Assembly: GCF_002269345.1 (NCBI RefSeq)
Contig: NZ_CP022889.1
Location: 744,001-808,000 of the forward strand
DNA length: 64,000 nt
Direction: 5' to 3'
Source: Tsuneonella mangrovi
Lineage (GTDB): Bacteria > Pseudomonadota > Alphaproteobacteria > Sphingomonadales > Sphingomonadaceae
Of the stretch, positions 54,326-63,632 are shown piece by piece (position 1 is the first letter of the stretch; the number at the start of each line of letters is the position of its first letter). Position numbers and translations under genes: made by a program. A model generated the notes under the pieces. It did not search any database. It saw only the letters and a program-made list of their open reading frames with translations, and was not told the origin of the DNA.

Positions 54326-54385
54326 GCCCTATCGCTTCGCTACTTGAGGGAGTATTTGCGGCCCTACCGCTTCGCTACTTGAGGG
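54326..54385 (+). repeat. 35-bp-period tandem repeat upstream of tRNA-Thr
   Basis: Two 25-bp units at 54326-54350 and 54361-54385 differ at one base (CCCTATCGC against CCCTACCGC) and both end CTACTTGAGGG. The second unit's TTGAGG, with TAGGGC 17 bp later, could form the tRNA-Thr promoter, and the first unit would be a spare -35 copy. Confidence 0.6.
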
Positions 54386-54426
54386 CAGGAACACATTGCA
54401 CTAGGGCTCCGCATCCTTCGGGGAAC

Positions 54427-54501
<75 letters not shown>

Positions 54502-54502
<1 letters not shown>

Positions 54503-54551
54503 GTTTTTCGAGAATCGCAAATGTCCGGGGGACATTCGTGGCCGAAAAACT
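54502..54551 (+). terminator. Hairpin downstream of tRNA-Thr
   Basis: AGTTTTTCG (54502-54510) and CGAAAAACT (54543-54551) are perfect 9-bp inverted repeats beginning at the last base of the tRNA. They enclose a second small stem (TGTCCGGGGGACA). The layout equals that after tRNA-Val, including the following CCCAAGC. Confidence 0.5.
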
Positions 54552-54624
54552 CCCAAGCGAAGCGCGGGAGGCAGCGAAGCGCAAGCGAGGGGCAATTGTC
54601 TGCCCGGACTGCACCCGCGAAGCG

Positions 54625-55083
54625 CTATCCCCGCCCGCGATATGGCGCGACGCCTTGGTCGGGCACCCACAGCCCCTCGGGCACCGGGCCAGTCTGCCAG
54701 AACACGTCGATCGGGATGCCGCCGCGCGGGAACCAGTAGCCGCCGATACGCAGCCACGTTGGTTGCATTTCGCCGCGCAGCCGGTGGCCGATGCCGACCG
54801 TCACATCCTCGTGGAAGCCCGCATGGTTGCGGAAGCTGGCGAGGAACAGCTTGAGGCTCTTCGATTCGACGATCGTATCGGCCGGGGCATAGTCGATCAC
54901 CAGGTGCGCGAAGTCGGGCTGGCCCGTTACCGGGCACAGCGAAGTGAACTCGGGCGCGGTGAACCGGACGCAATACAGCGATCCGCGCCGCGGATTGGGG
55001 ACATAATCGAGCTGCGCCTCGTCGGGTGAAGCGGGCAAGGGGCTGGTCTGCCCGAGGTGCAGGGTGCTGGGTGTGTCGCTCAT
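54625..55083 (-). CDS. queF: NADPH-dependent preQ0 reductase
   Basis: QueF reduces 7-cyano-7-deazaguanine to preQ1 in queuosine tRNA modification. The 152-residue unimodular enzyme has the catalytic cysteine in [17 protein letters not shown] and the NADPH motif [16 protein letters not shown]. It ends in [25 protein letters not shown] at 55083 is taken as the start, with 55092 possible. It is divergent from the next gene. Confidence 0.93.
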   Translation of the reverse strand: MSDTPSTLHLGQTSPLPASPDEAQLDYVPNPRRGSLYCVRFTAPEFTSLCPVTGQPDFAHLVIDYAPADTIVESKSLKLFLASFRNHAGFHEDVTVGIGHRLRGEMQPTWLRIGGYWFPRGGIPIDVFWQTGPVPEGLWVPDQGVAPYRGRG

Positions 55084-55194
55084 GCCGCGCATCTTGCGCG
55101 AAACGCGCTCGCAGGCAAGCGAGCGGTGGACTTGGCGCTTTCATTGCCTATTCACCGCCGCCGCAACACTGCGTTGCACCGCTTGCATCATGCC

Positions 55195-56376
55195 ATGAAG
55201 AAAACGCTCGTCTCCGGTCTGCTCGCAATAGCCCTCGCTGCCCCGCTCGCGGCGCAGGATACGACCGTGCCGCCGCAGCAATCGCCGGGGACGTTCAGTC
55301 TGCCGCCCGCGCCGAGCCCGACGCCGACAACAAGCGACGTGCAAGGGCCGATCGACCCGCAGGCCCCTTACGAAACCCGCCCGCGCGCCGAAGTGCCCGC
55401 GCCTTCGCCGACGCCGCGACCCACGCCGACCGCCGCGCCGACCGCATCGCCCACCCCGGGGCAGACTTCGGTGCGCCTCAACGGCAGCTCGCTGCCGCGC
55501 TTTACCCCGGCGCCGTCCCAGACCGGAAACGGAAGCTCGGACAGAGCCAACGCTTCGCCCGAGATCGAGATCACGCCGACCGATACCCTTGCGCAACCAA
55601 CTGTCGCACCACCGCCCGAATCGGCAAGTGCGATGCCCAGCGCGCCTCCGGCAGCAGCTACCGTAACCGCGATGCCGAGCGGCGCTGGCCGTTCGGATAA
55701 CTTGTTCTACGCCCTGGTCGCGCTCGCCGCGCTCGCGGTAGGAGCGCTTGCCATCGTGTTCCTGCGACGGCGGCAGGTAGCGAACTCCCGGCCGCCCGAA
55801 ATCGTCCGCCCGCGGCCGGTCATGCCACTGGAGTCCAATTCCGGCCCTGCCAAAGCCACTCCCGCCAAGCCGCCAGCACCCAGTCCAGCGGTCCCTGCGC
55901 GATCCCCGGTGCTGGTCGAAGCCGTGCCGATGACCTTGAGTCGGTCGATGATGAATGCCACGCTGGAGGTGCATTTCGCGTTGACCAATCGCAGCGGGCA
56001 TCCGCTGAGCGACGTCGCGATAGAAGCCGACCTGATCAGTGCGCATGGGCGCGAACCGGCCGAACGCCAACTGGCCGACCCCGCCGCCAGCCTGCCCGCA
56101 ATCCAGCAGGTCGGTCCGCTCGAGATCGAGGGGCGCACCGAATTCGATGCTCGCATCTTGTTGCCAGTCGGAAAGATCAGGCCGCTGGCGCAGTCGGGCG
56201 GCCAGCCCTATGTCCCGCTGCTACGCGTGCGCGTGACCGCAGAAGGAGAACAGCCGAGCGCGCGGACTTTCCTCATCGGCAAGATTGCGCCTGCCCAGCC
56301 GACGCGCGTGATGCCGTTCCAACTGGACGAGATGCCGCAGGTCCACAGCGATATCGGATTGAAGCCGCTCGACTGA
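55195..56376 (+). CDS. Proline-rich exported membrane protein
   Basis: The 393-residue protein has a signal peptide (TLVSGLLAIALAAPLAAQ), then about 140 residues of proline/threonine/serine low complexity. A single membrane helix (FYALVALAALAVGALAIVFL) with RRRQ follows near residue 175, then a second proline-rich linker. The soluble C-terminal domain (NATLEVHFALTNRSGHPLSD) looks beta-rich. It may span the membrane with a cytoplasmic C-domain. Function unknown. ATG 55195 is chosen because it begins the signal peptide. Confidence 0.72.
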   Translation: MKKTLVSGLLAIALAAPLAAQDTTVPPQQSPGTFSLPPAPSPTPTTSDVQGPIDPQAPYETRPRAEVPAPSPTPRPTPTAAPTASPTPGQTSVRLNGSSLPRFTPAPSQTGNGSSDRANASPEIEITPTDTLAQPTVAPPPESASAMPSAPPAAATVTAMPSGAGRSDNLFYALVALAALAVGALAIVFLRRRQVANSRPPEIVRPRPVMPLESNSGPAKATPAKPPAPSPAVPARSPVLVEAVPMTLSRSMMNATLEVHFALTNRSGHPLSDVAIEADLISAHGREPAERQLADPAASLPAIQQVGPLEIEGRTEFDARILLPVGKIRPLAQSGGQPYVPLLRVRVTAEGEQPSARTFLIGKIAPAQPTRVMPFQLDEMPQVHSDIGLKPLD

Positions 56377-56405
56377 CCGCGTCCCCGCCGCTAGGTCTGC
56401 ACGCG

Positions 56406-57251
56406 ATGGACACGCTCGTATCGACCGACTGGCTGGCGCGCGAACTCGGTGCCACCGACCTGGTGGTGCTCGATGCTTCGCGACACCTTCCCGCCGCTGG
56501 TCGCGATCCGGGAGCCGAATTTCTAGATGGACACATCCCCGGCGCGCGGTTCTTAGACCTTGGGCGGCTCACTGATCCCGCGTCGCCGGTCGGCGCGACT
56601 TTGCCGGGGTCCATTCAGGCCTCCGTCGTCTTGGGCGCACTTGGCCTCGAGCGCGAACAACGAATCGTGATTTACGACGACAGCGCGGTGAAGACCTCAG
56701 CGCGCGCATGGTTCATACTTGCCGGCTATGGCTTTGAGCATATTGCAATCCTCGACGGTGGGATCGCCAAATGGCGAGCGGAAGGCCGACCGATCGCAAG
56801 CGGCAAGGCCGATCTTGAACCGCGATTGCTTCCGCCAACAGAGTTTCAAGGTAACGTCCGGCGGAAGCAGCAGATGCTCGCCAACCTCGCCACCCGCACC
56901 GAACAGGTCATCGACGCGCGCGATGCCGGTCGCTTCACCGGCGAGACGATCGACACCGTGCACAACCTGCCGGGCGGGCACATACCGGGCGCGCGCAACG
57001 TGTTCTTCGCCGAGCTCTACAATCCCGACGGCACCTTGCGCCCAAACGACGAGCTGCGCAGCGCGTTCGAAGCCGCCGGAGTGGATCTTGCCGCGCCGAT
57101 CGTCACCAGCTGCGGCAGCGGCGTGACCGCGTGTGCGCTCCTGTTCGCGCTCGACCGGTTGGGCAAGCGCGACACTGCGCTCTATGACGGCAGCTGGAGC
57201 GAATGGGGGGCCGATCCGGCCACACCCAAGGAAACGGGGCTCGCCGCCTGA
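56406..57251 (+). CDS. sseA: 3-mercaptopyruvate/thiosulfate sulfurtransferase
   Basis: This 281-residue protein has two rhodanese domains. The first lacks the active cysteine. The second has the loop CGSGVTAC, whose CGSGV form is typical of 3-mercaptopyruvate sulfurtransferases rather than thiosulfate rhodaneses. HIPGARFLDL and HIPGARNVFF mark the two domains. It ends two bases before metC and probably belongs with it in sulfur amino-acid metabolism. Confidence 0.87.
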   Translation: MDTLVSTDWLARELGATDLVVLDASRHLPAAGRDPGAEFLDGHIPGARFLDLGRLTDPASPVGATLPGSIQASVVLGALGLEREQRIVIYDDSAVKTSARAWFILAGYGFEHIAILDGGIAKWRAEGRPIASGKADLEPRLLPPTEFQGNVRRKQQMLANLATRTEQVIDARDAGRFTGETIDTVHNLPGGHIPGARNVFFAELYNPDGTLRPNDELRSAFEAAGVDLAAPIVTSCGSGVTACALLFALDRLGKRDTALYDGSWSEWGADPATPKETGLAA

Positions 57252-57253
57252 CG

Positions 57254-58465
57254 ATGGCCAAGGACAAACACGACGATATCCGCCCCGCGACTCGCCTCGT
57301 CACCGGAGGGCGCCGACCAGAATGGACGGGGGCGGTGGTCAACCCGCCTGTCTGGCGCGCCAGCACACACCTTTACGAAGACACCGCCGCTCTTAAGGAA
57401 GGCAAGAAGGGTAACCGCGACGGGCGGTTCTTTTATGGTCGCCGGGGGGCCCCGACCCAGTGGGCCCTGGCCGAGGCGCTGACGGAGCTTGAACCGGGCG
57501 CGGCGGGAACGGTGCTCTACCCCAGTGGCGTCGCCGCGCTTTCCGGCGCGTTGCTGGCGGTGCTGAAGCCCGGCGACGTGCTGCTGGTGACCGACAATGC
57601 CTACGATCCCACGCGGACGATGGCGACCGGGCTGCTCAAGCGATTCGGGGTCGAAGCGCGGTTCTTCGATCCGCTCGACCTCGATGCGTTCGCCGATGCG
57701 TTTTGCGACCGCACCCGCGCGGTGATGCTCGAAAGCCCCGGCAGCCTGACGATGGAAGTGTGCGACGTACCTGCGATGGCGGCCATCGCGCGCGACAAGG
57801 GCGCGGTCAGCCTGCTCGACAACACCTGGGCCAGTTCGCTCGGCTTCGCCGCTCTCAAGCATGGATGCGATATCGCGATCCAGGCGCTTACCAAGCATGT
57901 CGGCGGGCATTCGGACCTTATGATGGGCAGCGCGACGGCTGCCGAACCGTGGCACACCCGGCTGCGCCGCACCGCGCAGGCGCTTGGCCATGTGGTCTCG
58001 CCCGACGACGCGGCCCTTGCCACCCGTGGACTGCGCACGATGGGCATCCGGCTTCGGCAGGAAACCGAGAGTGCACTGGCACTCGCCGAATGGCTCGAAA
58101 CGAGACCCGAAGTCGGCAAGGTAATGTGTCCGATGCTGCCAGGCTCACCCGGACACGAGCTGTGGAAGCGTGACTTTACCGGCGGCTGCGGGTTGTTCAG
58201 TTTCCTGCTGACGACCGATGACGATGCCGCGCGCGCGCGCTTTATCGACGCGCTCGATTTGTTCGGCATCGGCTATTCGTGGGGCGGGTTCGAAAGCCTC
58301 GCGCTGCCGGTCGACCCGGCCTTCGACCGCACGGCTACGCCTTGGCCGCCAGCCGGGTGGGCTGGTGACAAGGCGCTCGCAATCCGGCTATCGATAGGCC
58401 TCGAAGACCCCGACGACCTGCGCGCTGACCTGGAACGCGGGTTTGCCGCCATGGAGAATACATGA
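57254..58465 (+). CDS. metC: Cystathionine beta-lyase
   Basis: This 403-residue PLP enzyme of the Cys/Met metabolism family splits cystathionine to homocysteine, pyruvate and ammonia. It has FFYGRRGAPTQWALAEALTE, LYPSGVAALSGALLAVL, SPGSLTMEVCDV, LDNTWASSLGF and the PLP lysine in ALTKHVGGHSDLMMG. It overlaps mscS by ATGA and follows sseA by two bases. Confidence 0.9.
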   Translation: MAKDKHDDIRPATRLVTGGRRPEWTGAVVNPPVWRASTHLYEDTAALKEGKKGNRDGRFFYGRRGAPTQWALAEALTELEPGAAGTVLYPSGVAALSGALLAVLKPGDVLLVTDNAYDPTRTMATGLLKRFGVEARFFDPLDLDAFADAFCDRTRAVMLESPGSLTMEVCDVPAMAAIARDKGAVSLLDNTWASSLGFAALKHGCDIAIQALTKHVGGHSDLMMGSATAAEPWHTRLRRTAQALGHVVSPDDAALATRGLRTMGIRLRQETESALALAEWLETRPEVGKVMCPMLPGSPGHELWKRDFTGGCGLFSFLLTTDDDAARARFIDALDLFGIGYSWGGFESLALPVDPAFDRTATPWPPAGWAGDKALAIRLSIGLEDPDDLRADLERGFAAMENT

Positions 58466-59541
58466 TTTCCTTGCTGTCAGCCGCCGCTGCCACGCTTCCC
58501 ACGCCAAGTGCTGTCCCTAGCGACATAGCGAGCGACATGGCCAAGCCGAGCGATGTAGCGACCGATGCGGGAGTGAAGGCGGCCGAAGGGATCAAGGCAG
58601 CGGTCGGTAGCAAGAGCGCGACCGTCGGAGACGTGATCCAGTCGCTCGACAACATCGCGATCAACATCGGCAATTTCCACTTCTCGGTGTGGGACGCGAT
58701 CGTCGTGCTGATCGTGATCGGCGTGGTCTATGTGCTGGCCTGGTCGATCAGCAAGGGTGCCCGCGCGATGCTGCGGCGGATGACGCGGCTTGACGTGACC
58801 CAGCGCATCCTTGCCGAAAAGCTGGTTACCCTCGCAGTGTGGGGAATCGCGATCCTTTCGGGGATGAACTTCCTCGGCATCGACCTGACTGCGTTGACGG
58901 TGTTCTCCGGCGCCTTCGGCCTCGCCATCGGCTTCGGCCTGCAGAAGACCTTCGGCAACCTGATTGCCGGGATCATCCTGCTGATGGACCGTTCGATCAA
59001 GCCGGGCGACGTGATCGCGATTGCCGACGCGGCCGGCAATTCGACCTTCGGCCAGATTCGCAAGATCGGCATCCGCGCCGTTTCGTTGGTCACGCGCGAC
59101 CAGAAGGAATACCTGATCCCGAACGAAAACCTGATGATCAACCAGGTCGAGAACTGGTCCTATTCGTCGAAGAACGTGCGCATCCAGGTGCCCGTAGGGG
59201 TATCCTACAATTGCGATATCAAGCTGGCCGAAAAGCTGATGCTGGATGCCGCCAAAAGCGTGCCGCGTATCCTCAAGACTCCCCCGTCGACAGTCTGGCT
59301 GGACGGATATGGAGACAGTTCGGTCAACTTCATAATCCAGTGCTGGATCGACGATCCGGAGGATGGAATCGGCAATATCCGGTCCGAAGTACTCAAGAAA
59401 CTATGGGACCTGCTGGCCGAAAACGGTATCGAAATCCCGTTCCCGCAACGCGATCTCAACTTGCGTAATAACGACGAGTTCCAGCAACTTGTCGCCGCCA
59501 TCTCGCAACGCGTCGAACTGGGCGGATCGAAGTCAGATTAG
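58462..59541 (+). CDS. Mechanosensitive ion channel, MscS type
   Basis: This 359-residue protein has an exported N-terminal stretch, two or three membrane helices, and the pore helix TVFSGAFGLAIGFGLQKTFG with IIGIILLMDRS-type continuation. The beta domain GDVIAIADAAGNSTFGQIRK and LIPNENLMINQVENWS is typical of MscS. It releases solutes on hypo-osmotic shock. Its ATG overlaps the metC stop, an unusual partner, so co-expression may be fortuitous. Confidence 0.88.
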   Translation: MISLLSAAAATLPTPSAVPSDIASDMAKPSDVATDAGVKAAEGIKAAVGSKSATVGDVIQSLDNIAINIGNFHFSVWDAIVVLIVIGVVYVLAWSISKGARAMLRRMTRLDVTQRILAEKLVTLAVWGIAILSGMNFLGIDLTALTVFSGAFGLAIGFGLQKTFGNLIAGIILLMDRSIKPGDVIAIADAAGNSTFGQIRKIGIRAVSLVTRDQKEYLIPNENLMINQVENWSYSSKNVRIQVPVGVSYNCDIKLAEKLMLDAAKSVPRILKTPPSTVWLDGYGDSSVNFIIQCWIDDPEDGIGNIRSEVLKKLWDLLAENGIEIPFPQRDLNLRNNDEFQQLVAAISQRVELGGSKSD

Positions 59542-59546
59542 AACTT

Positions 59547-59570
59547 GCGAGTTATCTGAAATAGCTCCGC
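59547..59570 (+). terminator. Possible hairpin terminator after mscS
   Basis: GAGTTAT and ATAGCTC pair (one G-T) around CTGAA, extended by two GC pairs across a one-base bulge, six bases past the mscS stop. There is no clear T-run, so termination is uncertain. The remaining 100 bp to cobA hold no recognised riboswitch. Confidence 0.35.
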
Positions 59571-59669
59571 TTCGCAGGTAATTACGGAAGCTTTCAAAAA
59601 CTTCGCTTCTCTGCCGGACAGGCATTCTGGTTGGCGCAAACCCGGCCACGCGACCATTTGCGACCCGCT

Positions 59670-60428
59670 ATGGAAGCGATCGGAACAGTCTATCTCGTTG
59701 GTGCAGGACCGGGTGATCCGGACCTGCTGACGCTGCGAGCGGCGAGCCTGCTCGAGCGAGCGCGTATTGTCGTGCACGACGGGTTGGTCGATCCGCAAGT
59801 ACTTGCACTTGCCCCTGCCGATGCGCGGCTGGTTTCGGTCGCCAAACGGCGCGCGCACCACACTCTCCCGCAAGAAGATATCTGCGCGCTGCTTGTGCGT
59901 GAAGCGCTTGCCGGCAACGATGTCGTACGGCTCAAGGGCGGCGACCCGCTGGTGTTCGGGCGCGGCGGCGAAGAGGCCGAGGCGTGCCGTGCGGCTGGCG
60001 TGCCGGTAGAGATCGTCCCGGGGATCAGCGCCGCCAACGGTGCCGCAGCTGCTGCGCAGATCGCCCTGACCCATCGCGATGCCGCCAGCGTGGTCAGCTT
60101 CGTCGCCGGACAATGCAAGGGCCTGTCAGACCAGGACTGGACCGGGCTGGCCGGCAAGGGCCGTACGCTGGTCATCTACATGGGCGTGAAGACGGCCCCG
60201 GCAATCGCCGAGAAGCTGATCGCAGACGGTCTCGCACCCGACATGCCCTTGGCAGTGATCGAGAACGCCTGCCGCCCGCAGATGCGGGTGCTGCGCGGCC
60301 CGCTTGCCGCGCTCCCGGACATCGTCGTGCGCGAAGCGGTCCAAAGTCCCGCGCTGATCGTGATCGGCCAAGTTACCGCGCGCGAAGATCACGCGCTCGC
60401 CACTCTCGCGCTGGAGGCGCAGTCATGA
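59670..60428 (+). CDS. cobA: Uroporphyrinogen-III C-methyltransferase
   Basis: SUMT methylates uroporphyrinogen III twice to precorrin-2, the first step to siroheme. The 252-residue protein has VYLVGAGPGDPDLLTLRA, VVRLKGGDPLVFGRGGEE, VPGISAANGAAAAAQIALTH and YMGVKTAPAIAEKL. ATG 59670 (MEAIGTVYLVG) is preferred over an upstream start. It heads the sulfite reductase operon and complements the dehydrogenase/ferrochelatase at 38.4 kb. Confidence 0.93.
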   Translation: MEAIGTVYLVGAGPGDPDLLTLRAASLLERARIVVHDGLVDPQVLALAPADARLVSVAKRRAHHTLPQEDICALLVREALAGNDVVRLKGGDPLVFGRGGEEAEACRAAGVPVEIVPGISAANGAAAAAQIALTHRDAASVVSFVAGQCKGLSDQDWTGLAGKGRTLVIYMGVKTAPAIAEKLIADGLAPDMPLAVIENACRPQMRVLRGPLAALPDIVVREAVQSPALIVIGQVTAREDHALATLALEAQS

Positions 60429-60724
60429 AAATCATTACCGGCAACGACCTGAAGAGCGGCGCGGTGACCTGGTGGACCGGCTACGAATGGTCGCTCCACG
60501 TCGCCGATGCGATCGATGCGGGCGACAACGCCGAAGCGATCGCCGCGCGCGAGGAAGCTGCACGCCGGGTCAACGCGCCCTACGTGATCGCGGGAGAAGT
60601 GAATGCCGAAGGCAACGTCCGCCCCGCGCATATCAAGGATCGCATCCGTGCGCTGGGCCCGACCGTGCGCCCTGACCTCACCGTCAAACCGGCCGATCCC
60701 GCCATCGGCACCTGGGTTATCTAG
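60425..60724 (+). CDS. DUF2849 protein
   Basis: This 99-residue protein has the family pattern LKSGAVTWWTGYEWS, then VNAPYVIAGEVNAEGNVRPA and HIKDRIRALGP. In alphaproteobacteria DUF2849 lies between cobA and cysI, as here. Its role is unknown, but operon position suggests a part in sulfite reduction or siroheme delivery. It overlaps the cobA stop by ATGA. Confidence 0.83.
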   Translation: MKIITGNDLKSGAVTWWTGYEWSLHVADAIDAGDNAEAIAAREEAARRVNAPYVIAGEVNAEGNVRPAHIKDRIRALGPTVRPDLTVKPADPAIGTWVI

Positions 60725-60734
60725 GGGTGATCTG

Positions 60735-62363
60735 ATGTATCGCTACGACCAATACGACCAGGCGATGGTCGATGCCCGAGTGGAGGAATTCCGCGATCAG
60801 GTCCGCCGCCGGCTCGAAGGGCGCATCACCGAAGACCAGTTCAAGCCGCTACGGCTGCAGAACGGGCTCTACCTCCAGCTCCACGCCTACATGCTGCGGG
60901 TCGCGGTGCCTTACGGCACACTCAATTCCACGCAGATGCATGCATTGGCAGACATCGCCGACAAATACGATCGCGGATACGGGCACTTCACCACCCGGCA
61001 GAACATCCAGTACAACTGGATCCGGCTCGACCAGACGCCCGACCTGCTGGCCGATCTCGCCAAGGTCGAGATGCACGCGATCCAGACCAGCGGCAACTGC
61101 ATCCGCAACATCAGTTCGGATCACTACGCCGGGGCTGCTGCCGACGAGATCGCCGATCCGCGCCCCTATGCCGAACTGCTGCGGCAATGGTCGAGCTTCC
61201 ACCCGGAATTCCTCGCCCTGCCACGCAAGTTCAAGATCTGCGTGATCGCCAGCGAGGCCGACCGCGCGGCGATGAAGCTGCACGACATCGGCATTCGCAT
61301 CGTCAGGAACGCTGCGGGCGAAATCGGCGCGGCATTCTACGTTGGCGGGGGGATGGGCCGCACCCCGATGATCGCGCCGTGCATCAACCCGTTCGTGCCG
61401 ATCGACCGGCTGGTGACTTATTGCGAGGCGGTGCTGAGGGTCTACAATCGCCACGGTCGGCGCGACAACAAATACAAGGCGCGAATCAAGATCCTCGTGC
61501 ACGAACTGGGAGCGGAGGAATTCACTCGCCAGGTCGAGCAAGAATTTGCGCACATGCTGGCGCAGGATATCGAACCGCCACTGGCCGAGCTTGAGCGGAT
61601 CGCGGCCCATTTCGCCCCGCCTGCATTCGAAACCGACCTCGACGAGAGCATAGACCGTGCAGACCCCGATTTCGCGCTGTGGGTCGATACAAACACCGTG
61701 CCGCACAAGGCCTCCGGCTATGTCTCGGCCGTGATCAGCCTCAAGCCCGTCGGCGGGATACCCGGCGACGCCAGCTCCGCCCAGATGCGGCTGATGGCGG
61801 ATCTCGCGAGGCAATACAGCTTCGACGAATGCCGCGTGACACACACCCAGAACATCGTGTTGCCGCACGTACGCAAGGCCGACCTTCACGCGCTATGGAC
61901 CGCGCTGGAGGCTGCGGACCTGGGCACAGCCAACCTCGATCGCGCGGGCGACATCATTGCCTGCCCGGGGCTCGACTACTGCAGCCTCGCCAACGCGCGC
62001 TCGATCCCGGTCGCGCAGCAGATCTCGCAGCGCCTTTCGCCGAAGTCGGCCGAACTCGGCGAACTCAAGATCAAGGTCAGCGGGTGCATCAACGCCTGCG
62101 GACACCACCACGCGGGCCACATCGGCGTACTCGGTGTGGACCGCAAGGGGGTCGAGAATTACCAGCTCCTGCTCGGCGGAAGCGAAGCCGAAGACACATC
62201 GCTCGCCAAGATCACCGGCCCCGGTTTCGACGAAGCAGGGATCGTGAATGCGGTCGAGAAGGCGACCGAGGTCTATCTCGCCCAGCGCAGCAACGGAGAG
62301 CGCTTTCTCGATACCTATCGCCGGATCGGCATCGATCCGTTCAAGGAGGCGATCTATGGCTGA
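60735..62363 (+). CDS. cysI: Sulfite reductase hemoprotein (nitrite/sulfite reductase family)
   Basis: This enzyme reduces sulfite to sulfide with siroheme and a 4Fe-4S cluster. The 542-residue protein has two ferredoxin-like repeats, FTTRQNIQYNWIRLDQTPDL, TSGNCIRNIS, and the C-terminal cluster ligands in ACPGLDYCSLA and KVSGCINACGHHHAG. ATG 60735 fits; an open frame extends into DUF2849. Its last eight bases overlap the DUF934 gene. No CysJ flavoprotein is in the window. Confidence 0.93.
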   Translation: MYRYDQYDQAMVDARVEEFRDQVRRRLEGRITEDQFKPLRLQNGLYLQLHAYMLRVAVPYGTLNSTQMHALADIADKYDRGYGHFTTRQNIQYNWIRLDQTPDLLADLAKVEMHAIQTSGNCIRNISSDHYAGAAADEIADPRPYAELLRQWSSFHPEFLALPRKFKICVIASEADRAAMKLHDIGIRIVRNAAGEIGAAFYVGGGMGRTPMIAPCINPFVPIDRLVTYCEAVLRVYNRHGRRDNKYKARIKILVHELGAEEFTRQVEQEFAHMLAQDIEPPLAELERIAAHFAPPAFETDLDESIDRADPDFALWVDTNTVPHKASGYVSAVISLKPVGGIPGDASSAQMRLMADLARQYSFDECRVTHTQNIVLPHVRKADLHALWTALEAADLGTANLDRAGDIIACPGLDYCSLANARSIPVAQQISQRLSPKSAELGELKIKVSGCINACGHHHAGHIGVLGVDRKGVENYQLLLGGSEAEDTSLAKITGPGFDEAGIVNAVEKATEVYLAQRSNGERFLDTYRRIGIDPFKEAIYG

Positions 62364-62781
62364 CCTGCTGCGTTTTCGCGATGACGAACCGGTCGATCAC
62401 CCTGCGGTAACGGTCGATTCGTATCTCGGGCAGGACGATGCCGCCGCCGTGCGGATCGAACCGGGCGACGACGCACGTGCACTGATCCCGCACATTGCCG
62501 CGCTCAAGCTGGTGGAAATCAACTTCCCCGCCTTCACCGACGGGCGCGGCTATTCGGCGGCGCGCGTGCTGCGCGAAGCAGGATACACCGGCGAATTGCG
62601 CGCAGTGGGCGATGTCTTGGTTGATCAGCTTTCGGCGATGCGCCGCTGCGGGTTCGACAGCTTCGAGCCCGACCGGCCGTTCGACGCGGCAGAAGCCAGC
62701 GCGGCGCTCGCGACCTGGCCCGATGTCTACCAGCCTGCTGCGGACGCCCGCGCCCCGATCTGGCGCCTGCGCCATGGCTGA
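62356..62781 (+). CDS. DUF934 protein, sulfite reduction operon
   Basis: This 141-residue protein has LIPHIAALKLVEINFPAFTD, GRGYSAARVLREAGYTGELR, and GDVLVDQLSAMRRCGFDSFE, the core of DUF934. It is always found near cysI and cysH and is presumed to support sulfite reduction. The function is unproven. It overlaps both cysI and cysH by eight bases, so translation is coupled. Confidence 0.86.
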   Translation: MADLLRFRDDEPVDHPAVTVDSYLGQDDAAAVRIEPGDDARALIPHIAALKLVEINFPAFTDGRGYSAARVLREAGYTGELRAVGDVLVDQLSAMRRCGFDSFEPDRPFDAAEASAALATWPDVYQPAADARAPIWRLRHG

Positions 62782-63574
62782 AGCCGATCCCATTCGCCTG
62801 CGCGACCGGATCGATGCTGGCCCCCGCTTTACTGCCAACGATGCGGAGAGACGGAACCAGCGCTTCCACGGTGCCGATACCCGCGCGTTGCTCGAAGCGG
62901 TGTTGACGCTCGGGATCGCCGGACGGGTAGCGGTCGTGTCGAGCTTCGGAGCGGAAAGCGCGGTGCTGCTTCACCAGGTCGCGCGAATCGCACCGGCAAC
63001 GCCCGTGCTGTTTCTCGATACCGGCAAGCATTTTGCGGAAACGCTCGCTTATCGCGATGCACTCGTGGCGCAATTGGGCCTGACCAACCTCGTCGTCCTG
63101 GAGCCCGATCCGGCAGACCTCGCAACGCGAGACGAAAGCGGGTTGCGCTGGTCTTACGATCCCGACGGATGCTGCGAGATCCGCAAGGTTCGGCCGCTCG
63201 CGCGCGCATTGTCGCGGTTCGATGCATCGATCACCGGGCGCAAGGCGTTCCAGGCGCAGACTCGGGCCGCCCTGCCCCGGTTCGAACTCGATACCTCGGA
63301 TGCACTCGGTCGGCTCAAGGTCAACCCGCTGATCGACTGGCAGGCGGACGATCTCGCGGCGCATTTCGCCGCGCACGATCTGCCGCCGCACCCGCTGCTC
63401 GAAGACGGATATCCTTCGATCGGTTGCTCACCCTGCACCAGCAAGGTCGCGCCGGGTGAAGACCCGCGCTCGGGCCGCTGGAAGGGCTGGGACAAGACCG
63501 AATGCGGCATCCATTCGCCGGTCAGGCCGGGGCCGGACGGCGAGCTTCCGCCCGGTTACGAACCGGTCTTCTGA
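62774..63574 (+). CDS. cysH: Adenylyl/phosphoadenylyl sulfate reductase
   Basis: CysH reduces APS or PAPS to sulfite. The 266-residue protein has VVSSFGAESAVLLHQ, FLDTGKHFAETLAYRD, the cluster cysteines in DGCCEIRKVRPL and IGCSPCTSK, and the catalytic cysteine in TECGIH. The CC...CxxC set indicates a 4Fe-4S-binding, APS-type reductase. It is last in the operon with cobA and cysI. Confidence 0.92.
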   Translation: MAEADPIRLRDRIDAGPRFTANDAERRNQRFHGADTRALLEAVLTLGIAGRVAVVSSFGAESAVLLHQVARIAPATPVLFLDTGKHFAETLAYRDALVAQLGLTNLVVLEPDPADLATRDESGLRWSYDPDGCCEIRKVRPLARALSRFDASITGRKAFQAQTRAALPRFELDTSDALGRLKVNPLIDWQADDLAAHFAAHDLPPHPLLEDGYPSIGCSPCTSKVAPGEDPRSGRWKGWDKTECGIHSPVRPGPDGELPPGYEPVF

Positions 63575-63632
63575 TCATTCGCTGCGCAGTTAACGTGATA
63601 TACGGGGCCGATCGTGTATGCCTCGCTGCGCG

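Noticed and set aside
59542-59669. Riboswitch (cobalamin or SAM) before cobA
   Set aside because: The gap is only 128 bp and shows a single short hairpin near mscS; none of the known conserved cores are visible.
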